A stretch of 39,579 bases of DNA from Ruminococcus sp. (GTDB lineage: Bacteria; Bacillota; Clostridia; Oscillospirales; Ruminococcaceae). Shown here one piece after another: positions 15,600 to 23,501 of the stretch; the stretch's first letter is position 1; every line of letters begins with the position of its first letter. Location of the stretch: NCBI GenBank assembly GCA_017516465.1, contig JAFXCR010000053.1, positions 1 through 39,579 on the forward strand, given 5' to 3'. The notes under the pieces were generated by a model. It made no database searches, had not been told where the DNA came from, and saw only the letters and a list, made by a program, of their open reading frames with translations. The position numbers were made by a program, and so were the translations under genes.

Positions 15600-16049
15600 A
15601 TTATAGATACAGTTGAAATCTTTACGGACGGTGCTTGCAGCGGAAATCCCGGACCTGGCGGATATGGTGTTGTGCTCAGATACGGCACTGTCGAAAAGGA
15701 ACTTTCCGGCGGCGACAGCTCTACAACCAACAATCGCATGGAGCTTATGGGCGTTATAAAAGGACTTTCCGCACTTAAAAGACCGTGCAGAGTAATTCTT
15801 ACAACAGACAGCAAATACGTCTGCGACAGTATATGCAAAGGCTGGGTTTACAGCTGGAAGAAAAAAGGCTGGATAAAATCTGACAAAAAGCCGGCACTGA
15901 ATGTTGATTTATGGGAACAGCTTCTGCCGCTTCTTGAAATACACGATGTCACCTTCAACTGGGTAAAGGGACACGCCGGACATCCGGAAAATGAACGCTG
16001 CGACAGGCTCGCAGTCGAACAGAGAGATCTCTATGCAAAAAATACATGA
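15600..16049 (+). CDS. rnhA: Ribonuclease HI with non-canonical start codon
   Basis: RNase HI cuts the RNA strand of RNA-DNA hybrids. The catalytic residues D10 ([14 protein letters not shown]), E48 (RMELMG), D70 (TTDSKYV) and the late D in NERCDRLA are present. No ATG, GTG or TTG precedes the conserved FTDG motif in frame before the TGA at 15579-15581. ATT at 15600 gives 149 residues whose numbering matches E. coli RNase HI exactly, with AGGA 6 bases upstream; ATA at 15603 is the alternative. The first in-frame usual start (GTG 15672) would delete D10. A 7-codon open frame (15575-15598) with GAGGG lies directly upstream. It ends 20 bases before iscS. Confidence 0.88.
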   Translation: MIDTVEIFTDGACSGNPGPGGYGVVLRYGTVEKELSGGDSSTTNNRMELMGVIKGLSALKRPCRVILTTDSKYVCDSICKGWVYSWKKKGWIKSDKKPALNVDLWEQLLPLLEIHDVTFNWVKGHAGHPENERCDRLAVEQRDLYAKNT

Positions 16050-16069
16050 TCGCTACAAAGGAGAATATC

Positions 16070-17260
16070 ATGGAAAAAAGATTTATATATGCAGATAATG
16101 CCGCAACAACTGCGGTTTCTGAGGAAGTCCTCAGCGTAATGCTTCCGCATTTTACAAAGGCATACGGAAACGCTTCAAGCATCTACAAGCTCGGCAGAGA
16201 TGCTCAGGCTGATGTTGAAATGGCTCGTGAAAAGGTAGCTGCTGCTCTCGGAGCTGATCCAAAGGAAATTTTCTTCACAAGCTGCGGCTCTGAATCCGAC
16301 AACTGGGCTATTAAGGGAACTGCTGAGATGATGGCAAAAAAAGGCAAAAAGCACATCATTACTTCAGTTTTTGAACACCATGCAGTTCTTCATACTTGCG
16401 AATATCTCGAAAAACAGGGCTTTGAAGTAACTTACATTCCTGTTGACAGCAAGGGACTTATCAATCCTGAGGATGTCCGCAATGCTATCAGAGAGGATAC
16501 TGCTCTCGTAACTATCATGTACGCAAACAACGAAATAGGCACAATTCAGCCTATCGAGGAAATTGCAGCTATCTGCCGCGAAAAGAAGGTGCTTTTCCAC
16601 ACTGACGCTGTTCAGGCTGTTGGTCACGTTGAAATCGACGTGAAAAAGCAGGGAATTGATATGCTTTCTCTCTCGGGACACAAGATTCACGCTCAGAAGG
16701 GCGTGGGTGCTCTCTATGTGAGAAAGGGTATAGTTCTCCCGAATCTCATTCACGGCGGCGGTCAGGAAAGAAGCAAGCGTGCCGGTACGGAAAATGTTCC
16801 GGCTATCGTAGGTCTTGGCAGAGCAATTGAAATTGCCTGCACAGATATCGCTGAAAAGGCTGCAATCGTCACTCCCAAGAGAAACCGCCTTATTGACGGA
16901 ATCCTTGAAATTCCGTATACACGTCTTAACGGCGACAGAGACAAGAGACTTCCCGGAAATCTCAACATTTCCATTGAGGGAATTGAGGGAGAATCTCTGC
17001 TTCTCATGCTTGATCTCAACGGAATCTGTGCTTCATCAGGTTCAGCTTGTACATCCGGCTCGCTCGATCCGTCACATGTACTGCTTTCAATCGGACTTAA
17101 ACACGAGGTCGCTCACGGTTCGCTGAGACTTTCAATCGAGGAGGATATCACAGACGAAGATATCGACTACATTCTTGAAGTTATCCCGAAGGTTGTAGAG
17201 AGACTGAGAGAGATGTCTCCCGTGTGGGAAAAGATGATGAACGGCGAAGAAGTCAAGTAA
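16070..17260 (+). CDS. iscS: Cysteine desulfurase (NifS/IscS family)
   Basis: This 396-residue PLP enzyme removes sulfur from cysteine for Fe-S cluster assembly. The start at 16070 has AAGGAG 7 bases upstream; an earlier in-frame ATG at 16046 would overlap the end of rnhA and lacks family similarity. K205 in SLSGHK binds PLP, and C327 in [10 protein letters not shown] carries the persulfide. The gene is followed 51 bases later by an IscU-type scaffold, its functional partner. Confidence 0.94.
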   Translation: MEKRFIYADNAATTAVSEEVLSVMLPHFTKAYGNASSIYKLGRDAQADVEMAREKVAAALGADPKEIFFTSCGSESDNWAIKGTAEMMAKKGKKHIITSVFEHHAVLHTCEYLEKQGFEVTYIPVDSKGLINPEDVRNAIREDTALVTIMYANNEIGTIQPIEEIAAICREKKVLFHTDAVQAVGHVEIDVKKQGIDMLSLSGHKIHAQKGVGALYVRKGIVLPNLIHGGGQERSKRAGTENVPAIVGLGRAIEIACTDIAEKAAIVTPKRNRLIDGILEIPYTRLNGDRDKRLPGNLNISIEGIEGESLLLMLDLNGICASSGSACTSGSLDPSHVLLSIGLKHEVAHGSLRLSIEEDITDEDIDYILEVIPKVVERLREMSPVWEKMMNGEEVK

Positions 17261-17311
17261 TCAGCAATTGCGACATAGTAAAGGAAATAATTTTAAAGGA
17301 GATATATATTT

Positions 17312-17731
17312 ATGATGTACAGTGAAAAGGTTCTCGATCATTTTTCAAATCCGAGAAATGTAGGAGAAATCGAGGATGCAGACGGTGTAGGAGAGATCGG
17401 AAACGCTAAGTGCGGAGATATCATGAAAATGTATCTCAAGATCGACAACGGAATTATTACAGACGCAAAGTTCAAGACATTCGGCTGCGGAGCTGCTGTT
17501 GCAACTTCTTCAATGGCTACTGAGCTTATCAAGGGAAAGTCGATTGACGATGCTCTCAAGCTTACAAATGACGCTGTTGTTGAGGCTCTTGACGGACTTC
17601 CGGCAGTAAAGATCCACTGCTCTGTTCTTGCTGAACAGGCTGTAAGATCTGCTTTATCCGATTATTACACAAGACAGGGAATTGATCCTCTGCCGATTGT
17701 AGGCGAAATCAAGGAGCCTGAGGAACACTAA
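17312..17731 (+). CDS. iscU: Fe-S cluster assembly scaffold IscU/NifU-like
   Basis: This 139-residue scaffold has the three conserved cysteines C34 (NAKCGD), C59 (FGCGAA) and C103 (KIHCSVLAE) plus D36, the cluster ligands and stabiliser of this family. It receives sulfur from the upstream cysteine desulfurase and builds [2Fe-2S] or [4Fe-4S] clusters; HydF and the FTR-like protein in this window are possible clients. AAGGAG lies upstream. The stop codon is followed directly by a family B mini-hairpin. Confidence 0.94.
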   Translation: MMYSEKVLDHFSNPRNVGEIEDADGVGEIGNAKCGDIMKMYLKIDNGIITDAKFKTFGCGAAVATSSMATELIKGKSIDDALKLTNDAVVEALDGLPAVKIHCSVLAEQAVRSALSDYYTRQGIDPLPIVGEIKEPEEH

Positions 17732-17840
17732 GGCACCAGCGGTGCCCCCGTTCCACGTTTCCGTGTGCTTTGCACACTGTACTATGTTCGGCATGGGCAG
17801 TAATAGCTCGCTCGCTTGACTATTACGGCGGCAAATGATT
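17732..17840. repeat. Family B repeat directly after the iscU stop codon
   Basis: GGCACC-AGC-GGTGCC (17732-17746) begins on the first base after the iscU TAA. The tail TTCCACGTTTCCGTGTGCTTT and CACTGTAC resembles copies at 81 and 33731. Confidence 0.55.
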
Positions 17841-17854
17841 TTTGATTCGTCTAA

Positions 17855-17936
17855 GGCACCAGCGGTGCACCTGTGTGTGGCGCCCTTGATATTTTATCGA
17901 AATTCATGTGGGACGTCGTGGACGCCGTCCCCTACA
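17855..17936. repeat. Second family B hairpin plus family A module
   Basis: GGCACC-AGC-GGTGCA (17855-17869) repeats the mini-hairpin. GGGACG..CGCCGTCCC ending CCTACA (17910-17936) is a compact family A module with the same core as those at 392 and 26241. Confidence 0.55.
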
Positions 17937-17960
17937 TTGTCATTTTAATTCCAAAAATAA

Positions 17961-17984
17961 GGGGAGCACACATTGGTGCTCCCC
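17961..17984 (-). terminator. Terminator of the LRR protein operon
   Basis: GGGGAGCAC and GTGCTCCCC enclose ACATTG. On the minus strand the stem is followed by TTATTTTTGG. It lies 15 bases past the stop of the LRR gene. Confidence 0.82.
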
Positions 17985-17998
17985 TATATTATTATCAT

Positions 17999-19498
17999 TT
18001 ATTCATCATCGGAATCAGAATCATCGTCATCATTTGAATTATCATCTTCATTTTCGGATTCTGAGGAATCATCTTCTTCATCATTGTCGTCGCCGGCGAT
18101 TTTTTTGTAGTTCTTTTCAGCTTCTTTTTCAAGAGCCTCCTTGTGAGCCTTTTTAGCAGCTCTTGAAGCACTCTTTTTGCTTCTCTGCATAAGCACAACT
18201 GAGAAAACTATCGCAGTAACAAGAAGACCAATACATATAACAATGAATGCAAGCTTTTTAAGATCAATTCCGCTTGAATCGTAGTCAATTTTATTATTCT
18301 TAGCGTATTTTTCAGCGGCAGATCCGGCAGAAACGTTCATTTTGAATCCGTTGTTTCTGATCTGATTTCCTTCATCATCGAAATCCATACCGAAAGCATT
18401 ATCGCCGATTTTAGTAACGGATTTCGGAACAGTTACCTGTTTAAGGGATGTACATCCGATGAAAGCATTGTCGCCAATTGATTTGAGATTTTCCTGCATG
18501 ATAACCTTATTGAGCTTCGGACATACCATAAATGAGCCGTCGCTGATAGTTTCAAGGGATACGGGCAGTTCAACCGATTCAAGAGAAAGATCATAGGCAA
18601 ATGCACCCATTCCGAGAGTTTTCAGACCTTCGGAAAAATCAACGCTTTTAAGATAAACACATTCGCTGAAAGCATATCCGCCGATAGTTTCAACAGAATC
18701 GGGAATGAACAGATTTGTGATTCCGGAGCATAGAGAAAATGCTCCGCCGTTTATTTCCTTTACGCCGTCCTTTATGTAGACATCACCGGAGATACTTGGT
18801 GCAGCACGATATATTTCCGTTTCGTCCTTGTTGTAGAGAATTCCGTCAGTGAATTTAAAAGCACTGCATCCCTCAGTATCAAAGGTTGCAATAGGTGAGT
18901 AGCTGAAAGCCATTTCACCGATTTCGGTGAGAGAATCGGGGAGAGTAAAGCTTGTAAGCTGATAGCATGTATCAAAAGCAGAATCACCGATAGTTGTAAC
19001 TCCGTCTGGGAGATTGATTTTTGTAAGCGACTGGCAGTTGTTGAAAGCCATATTTCCGACCTCTGTGAGGTGATCAGAAACTACTACTTCCTGAAGACTC
19101 GTGCAGTCGATGAAAGCGTTGTCGGGAATCTTAGTAACAGCCTGCGGCAGAGTCACGCTTTTGAGGGAGGTGCATCCCATGAAGGCACTGTTTCCGATTT
19201 TCTTTACGCTTTCTGGAATATTAAGCTCAGTGATGGTGCTGCATCCTGCGAAGGCACCGTCCATAATTTCAACTATTGTAACACCGTTTACGATTCCTGG
19301 GAATTTAGTAAGGATAGAGGCGGTACATCTTTTAACTGCATATCCACCTTCGACTTCCTCATAAATGAAGGAGCCGTCCTGTAATACATCCTCAGCGGAT
19401 TCAAGATCATCAGCAGAAGCTCCCATAGCCGGAAAAACAGCGGATAATGCCATTGCAGCGAGAGATGCTGATAAGAATTTCTTAAGCCTTTTCATCAT
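17999..19498 (-). CDS. BspA-like LRR_5 surface protein with C-terminal membrane anchor and acidic tail
   Basis: The 499-residue protein starts at MMKRLKKF (ATG at 19498), just inside the end of the upstream gene. A signal peptide (KKFLSASLAAMALSAVFPAMGASA) precedes about 13 BspA-type leucine-rich repeats of 23 residues, with the pattern IG..AF..C..L..I.LP. One transmembrane helix (about 416-437) follows. The inside tail is basic (438-468), then extremely acidic (Asp/Glu/Ser, 469-499). Such repeats bind proteins or polysaccharides outside the cell. The anchor and charged tail are not typical of sorted or secreted BspA proteins. Ligand unknown. Confidence 0.85.
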   Translation of the reverse strand: MMKRLKKFLSASLAAMALSAVFPAMGASADDLESAEDVLQDGSFIYEEVEGGYAVKRCTASILTKFPGIVNGVTIVEIMDGAFAGCSTITELNIPESVKKIGNSAFMGCTSLKSVTLPQAVTKIPDNAFIDCTSLQEVVVSDHLTEVGNMAFNNCQSLTKINLPDGVTTIGDSAFDTCYQLTSFTLPDSLTEIGEMAFSYSPIATFDTEGCSAFKFTDGILYNKDETEIYRAAPSISGDVYIKDGVKEINGGAFSLCSGITNLFIPDSVETIGGYAFSECVYLKSVDFSEGLKTLGMGAFAYDLSLESVELPVSLETISDGSFMVCPKLNKVIMQENLKSIGDNAFIGCTSLKQVTVPKSVTKIGDNAFGMDFDDEGNQIRNNGFKMNVSAGSAAEKYAKNNKIDYDSSGIDLKKLAFIVICIGLLVTAIVFSVVLMQRSKKSASRAAKKAHKEALEKEAEKNYKKIAGDDNDEEDDSSESENEDDNSNDDDDSDSDDE

Positions 19499-21764
19499 TA
19501 TTTTCTGTTTCCTTTTCATCAGATTCGATATTATTTTCTTCATCCACTATGGTGACATTTTCTTCCTCTTTCTTCTTCTTTTTTGAAGGGGTGGAAGCCT
19601 TTTTATTTTTGGATTTCTTTATTATGAGACTGCCAGCCAGAGCCGCAATGAGAAGTCCGAGACCGCCGCCGAATATCCAGAGGATTTCCTTTCTGATATT
19701 CTTTCCGAAGATATCAACAGTATTTGTCACAGCTTCGATACCATTTGCCTCAGCGTATTCAACGCCTGTATCATTCTTGGCTTTTTTTGTATATAGCTTG
19801 AAGCCGTCAACGATTGAGTTTCCGCCGGTTGAACCGTCCTCATTTGTCTTTGCGGAATCGTAATAATATCCGAAAGCAAATTCATGAATTTCAGTATCAC
19901 TGCTGCGGAGACGGATTTCTTTGAGGTTTGTGCAGTCGTAAAATGCACCGCCCTCGATTCTTTTCAGCTTTTTGGAGAGCTTTACAGAGGAGAGATTATC
20001 GCAGTGCTCGAAGCCGGAGATTCCTATAACTTCAACATCAGAGAGGTCAACCTCTTCAAGAACGGTATTTCCGTAGAAAGCATCGTGGAAGATTTCCTTT
20101 ACGCCGTCCGGAACAGTATATTTTTTTGCAGTTTTTCCCTTAGGATAGTGAACGAGAACAGATTTATCCTTGTTGTAGAGGATACCGTCCTTTGAGGAAT
20201 AATTTCCGTCACCACCGTCGGTAACTGTAATTTTTTCGAGGGATGTCATGTGCATATAGGGATTTTCGCCCTCAATGCCGATATTTTTGCAGTTACCTGA
20301 GATTATAAGCTCTTTGAGTGCAGAGCATGAATTGAATACGCCGCCGCCGATGGTCACAGCACCGCCGAGATCAATTTTTTCAAGATATAGACAGTTTTCA
20401 AAGACGTAATCCTCAATAGTCTCTACGCTCTGCGGGAGAGTGATAGATTTAAGATTCGGACAGCTGTCGAAAGCAGTCTTTTTTATTGTCTTTATGCCCT
20501 CTGAAACGATGATTTCAGAAGCGGTACAGGCTGAAAATGCGGCGGGATAAATTTCAGTTATCTTCACACCGTCAAGCTCTGCCGGAACAGTTATCACGGA
20601 TTCCTCAGATGAGCAGAATACGATAGCCGCACCGCCCTCAATTTTTGCATACTGATAATCACCGCAAGTCTCGAATGTAAGTCCTTCAAGGAGATCAAGA
20701 TCTTCCTGAAGCTCATAGGTACGGAAGGTGAAGTTATTTGCATAATCATACTCAGAGTCAGTATCATAAGCATATCTGTGTGCAGCAGAGCCGTATTCGC
20801 CAACGATTATAAAATCTTTATTCATGATTTCCTCGCCTGCTGTATTGGATGTGTAGCCGAGTGCACAGTATCCGATTTCAGTTATAGATGAAGGAATTTC
20901 AATTTTTTTCAGTCCGGTCTTGAAAAAAGCATACTGAGCAATGGATGAAAGTTTTTCAGGAAGCTCAATTTCAGAGAGAGCAACACAGCCGGCGAAAGCT
21001 GCACCGTTGATAGAAAGGAGAGTTTCAGGGAAAATCACCTCACTGAGTGTATTGCAGTATGCAAATGCGTAATCAGGAATTTCTGTCAGCTTTGTGTTAC
21101 TGATGTCAACTTTTGTAAGTCTGCGGTTTGATCCGACAGCAAAAGCACCCATTTCCTCAAGAGTTGAGGGGAAAGTAATTTCTGATAATTCGGTGACATA
21201 AAATGACGAATAGCCGATTTTTTTTACGCCTTCGGGAATAGCATAGGATGTGCCTGTTTTAGCTGAAGGATAACAGATAAGCTCTGTTTTATCCTTTGAG
21301 TAGAGAACTCCGTCAACGGAAATGTAATTCTCATTTGCACTGTCAACCTTGATTTCGGTAAGCACAGGGCAGACTGAAAAAGGTCCGTTTCCGGAGATAT
21401 ATTCAACTGTTGCCGGAATCGAAATTGTCTTGTACAGCTGTTTATCATTGCCGAAAGCTGTTTGTCCGATTTCAGCAACGGTATAACCGTCGATCTTGTC
21501 AGGAATCACGAGATCATCTTCACTGCTTGTGCAGCCTTCGATACAGGCAGTGCCTTCTTCTGTAACGGAGTAGGAGAAATCGCCGGAAACCTTTATTTCT
21601 GTTTCTGCCGGAGCTTCTGTTGCTTCTTCTGTGGAAGCTTCTGTCGGAACTTCGGCTTCTGAAACTGTTTCAGTTTCGTTATCTGCAAAGGCAGAGTAGG
21701 CTGGTACAGAAGCACATATAAGCAGACTCATAATAAGAGCCGCTGTTTTTTTATATCTGAACAT
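19482..21764 (-). CDS. BspA-like LRR_5 surface protein with C-terminal membrane anchor
   Basis: This 760-residue protein starts at MFRYKK (ATG 21764), with GAGGGG 5 bases upstream; the ATG at 21779 overlaps that site. It has a signal peptide ending near SAFA, a Thr/Glu/Ala-rich linker (33-62), two blocks of LRR_5 repeats separated by a break near 330-370, a transmembrane helix (about 691-714) and a tail that is first Lys-rich, then Glu/Asn-rich. It is a paralogue of the next gene, whose start it overlaps by 17 bases, so the two are translated together and may work as a pair. Confidence 0.85.
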   Translation of the reverse strand: MFRYKKTAALIMSLLICASVPAYSAFADNETETVSEAEVPTEASTEEATEAPAETEIKVSGDFSYSVTEEGTACIEGCTSSEDDLVIPDKIDGYTVAEIGQTAFGNDKQLYKTISIPATVEYISGNGPFSVCPVLTEIKVDSANENYISVDGVLYSKDKTELICYPSAKTGTSYAIPEGVKKIGYSSFYVTELSEITFPSTLEEMGAFAVGSNRRLTKVDISNTKLTEIPDYAFAYCNTLSEVIFPETLLSINGAAFAGCVALSEIELPEKLSSIAQYAFFKTGLKKIEIPSSITEIGYCALGYTSNTAGEEIMNKDFIIVGEYGSAAHRYAYDTDSEYDYANNFTFRTYELQEDLDLLEGLTFETCGDYQYAKIEGGAAIVFCSSEESVITVPAELDGVKITEIYPAAFSACTASEIIVSEGIKTIKKTAFDSCPNLKSITLPQSVETIEDYVFENCLYLEKIDLGGAVTIGGGVFNSCSALKELIISGNCKNIGIEGENPYMHMTSLEKITVTDGGDGNYSSKDGILYNKDKSVLVHYPKGKTAKKYTVPDGVKEIFHDAFYGNTVLEEVDLSDVEVIGISGFEHCDNLSSVKLSKKLKRIEGGAFYDCTNLKEIRLRSSDTEIHEFAFGYYYDSAKTNEDGSTGGNSIVDGFKLYTKKAKNDTGVEYAEANGIEAVTNTVDIFGKNIRKEILWIFGGGLGLLIAALAGSLIIKKSKNKKASTPSKKKKKEEENVTIVDEENNIESDEKETENNDEKA

Positions 21765-21797
21765 ATATTTACCCCTCATAATACAAATTTATACTAT

Positions 21798-21826
21798 ATT
21801 ATAGCATGATTTTATAAACATTGCAA
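21798..21826 (-). promoter_or_regulatory. Promoter of the LRR gene pair
   Basis: On the minus strand TTGCAA (21821-21826) and TATAAT (21798-21803) are spaced by 17 bases. Confidence 0.72.
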
Positions 21827-21901
21827 TGGATTTCACAATGTTTTCATAATTACAGGTATAATATGAGCAGTCTGTGAGAAAATAACTCCGGAGGTGTTGT
21901 T

Positions 21902-22915
21902 ATGGCAGAATATATTGACAGTGGAATTTTCAATCTGAGCAGTCGTCCGAGAATACAGTCGTATGCTTCACTGGCAGGAAAAAAGGAAGGCGAAGGACCT
22001 CTCGGCAGATACTTTGATCTTGTGGTTGAGGACAGCCACTTCGGAAAGGATACATGGGAAAAGGCAGAAAGCCATTTCCAGTGCGAGGCTCTCAGCATGG
22101 CGATACGAAAGGCGGAGCTTACAAAGGAGGATATAGGAGCAGTCTGTGCCGGCGATCTTGTGAATCAGTGCATAAGTTCGACGTATGGTCTCAGGGAATT
22201 TGAAATACCATATATAGGAATTTATGGAGCGTGCTCTACAATGGCGGAGGGACTTATACTTTCATCCGTTCTTGTTGACAGCGGAGCAGTAAAAAGCTGT
22301 GCGGCAGTGACATCCTCGCATTTTTCGACAGCTGAAAGGCAGTTCCGGTTTCCGCTTTCGTACGGAAATCAGCGTACTCCTACATCGCAGTGGACCTGCA
22401 CGGCTTCGGGAGCTGTAATAGTTTCCCAAACAGGAAATACAGAGCTTGTCGGCGGATGTATAGGCAAAATTACTGATATGGACGTTACTGATATGAATAA
22501 TATGGGAGCCGCAATGGCTCCGGCGGCGGCTGAGACGATACGCCGGTATCTCACGGCAACTGGAACAGTTCCTGAAAATTATGACTGCATAGTTACCGGA
22601 GATCTCGGAACAACTGGAAGCAGACTGCTGTTGGAATTTCTTTTGAAACAGGGAATTGACATCTCAAAACAGCACCATGACTGCGGCGTAATGATTTTTG
22701 ATCCCGAAACGCAGGATACACGATGCGGCGGCTCAGGCTGCGGATGCAGTGCAAGCGTACTCTGCGGATATTTTCTGCCGATGCTGGAGCGTGGAGAGAT
22801 TCAGAATATGCTTTTTGCCGCAACAGGAGCACTCATGTCGCCGGTATCAGTCCAGCAGGGAGAGAGCATCCCGACCATATCACATCTTGTTCATCTCAGG
22901 AGGGTACAGCAATGA
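21902..22915 (+). CDS. spoVAD: Stage V sporulation protein AD
   Basis: This 337-residue protein has the thiolase-like fold of SpoVAD, which binds dipicolinic acid and forms part of the SpoVA channel that loads Ca-DPA into the forespore. Recognisable family segments include IQSYASLAGKKEGEGPLG, YGACSTMAEG, and the C-terminal GGSGCGCSASVLCGY. CCGGAGGTG precedes the ATG. It overlaps spoVAE by ATGA. spoVAC, which normally sits just upstream, is absent: the gene upstream is a divergent LRR gene. A sporulation-type promoter could not be assigned with confidence, though CATAATTA (21845) is a loose sigma-G-like -10. Confidence 0.93.
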   Translation: MAEYIDSGIFNLSSRPRIQSYASLAGKKEGEGPLGRYFDLVVEDSHFGKDTWEKAESHFQCEALSMAIRKAELTKEDIGAVCAGDLVNQCISSTYGLREFEIPYIGIYGACSTMAEGLILSSVLVDSGAVKSCAAVTSSHFSTAERQFRFPLSYGNQRTPTSQWTCTASGAVIVSQTGNTELVGGCIGKITDMDVTDMNNMGAAMAPAAAETIRRYLTATGTVPENYDCIVTGDLGTTGSRLLLEFLLKQGIDISKQHHDCGVMIFDPETQDTRCGGSGCGCSASVLCGYFLPMLERGEIQNMLFAATGALMSPVSVQQGESIPTISHLVHLRRVQQ

Positions 22916-23271
22916 TAATGGATATCATAAGAGCTTTTATTGTGGGCGGAATCATCTGCACAGTGGGACAGCTTCTTATCGACTACACAAGTCTTACTCC
23001 GGCAAGAATTCTCACCGGATTTGTAATTGCCGGAGTAGTGCTGTCTGCGGTAGGAATATACGGTCCGCTTGTGGAATTTGCAGGAGCAGGAGCAACAGTA
23101 CCGCTGACGGGCTTCGGGCATACTCTTGCGGAGGGAATAAGAAAGAATATCGCAGAAGACGGATTTCTCGGAATTTTCACAGGGGGACTTACAGCTGCCG
23201 CCGGAGGAATTACAGCGGCAATGCTGTTCGGACTTATAGCGTCAGCGGTATTTCCCTCAAGGGATAAATAA
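22912..23271 (+). CDS. spoVAE: Stage V sporulation protein AE
   Basis: This 119-residue, multi-spanning membrane protein matches SpoVAE (SpoVAEB type): MDIIRAFIVGGIICTVGQLL, then TSLTPARILTGFV and GIYGPLVEFAGAGATVPLTG. It is part of the SpoVA channel in the inner membrane of the spore. The ATG lies in the ATGA overlap with spoVAD, with AGGAGGG upstream, so the two are translationally coupled. A family A hairpin follows about 10 bases after the stop and could end the message. Confidence 0.92.
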   Translation: MIMDIIRAFIVGGIICTVGQLLIDYTSLTPARILTGFVIAGVVLSAVGIYGPLVEFAGAGATVPLTGFGHTLAEGIRKNIAEDGFLGIFTGGLTAAAGGITAAMLFGLIASAVFPSRDK

Positions 23272-23275
23272 AATG

Positions 23276-23404
23276 ATGTAGGGACACAGCACGCCGTGTC
23301 CCTGCAATCAGTTATTTTCGGCAACATTATGTATGGGTGAACTGTGTTCGCCCGTTGTATTTTATATGGATGATTGACGGACAGCCGCAAGGGCTGTCCC
23401 TACA
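23276..23404. repeat. Family A repeats, including inverted copy of the 174-250 element
   Basis: GGGACAC..GTGTCCC (23281-23302) is one module. The stretch 23335-23404, read on the minus strand, repeats the element at 174-250: CTTGCGGCTGTCCGTCAATC, then ATCC, TATAAAATACAA, then GGGCGA. No gene is seen between spoVAE and the ATPase. Confidence 0.65.
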
Positions 23405-23501
23405 AATTGATAACGTCAGAAATGTGCATTCATGCTGGTAATAATTTATATGCTGAGGGCATATCCTATAAGGACAAATCCTATCTGGAAAGGGTGAGCT
23501 T

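Noticed and set aside
15672-15674. GTG 15672 as start of RNase HI
   Set aside because: It would remove the [14 protein letters not shown] motif with catalytic D10, which is intact upstream in the same frame.
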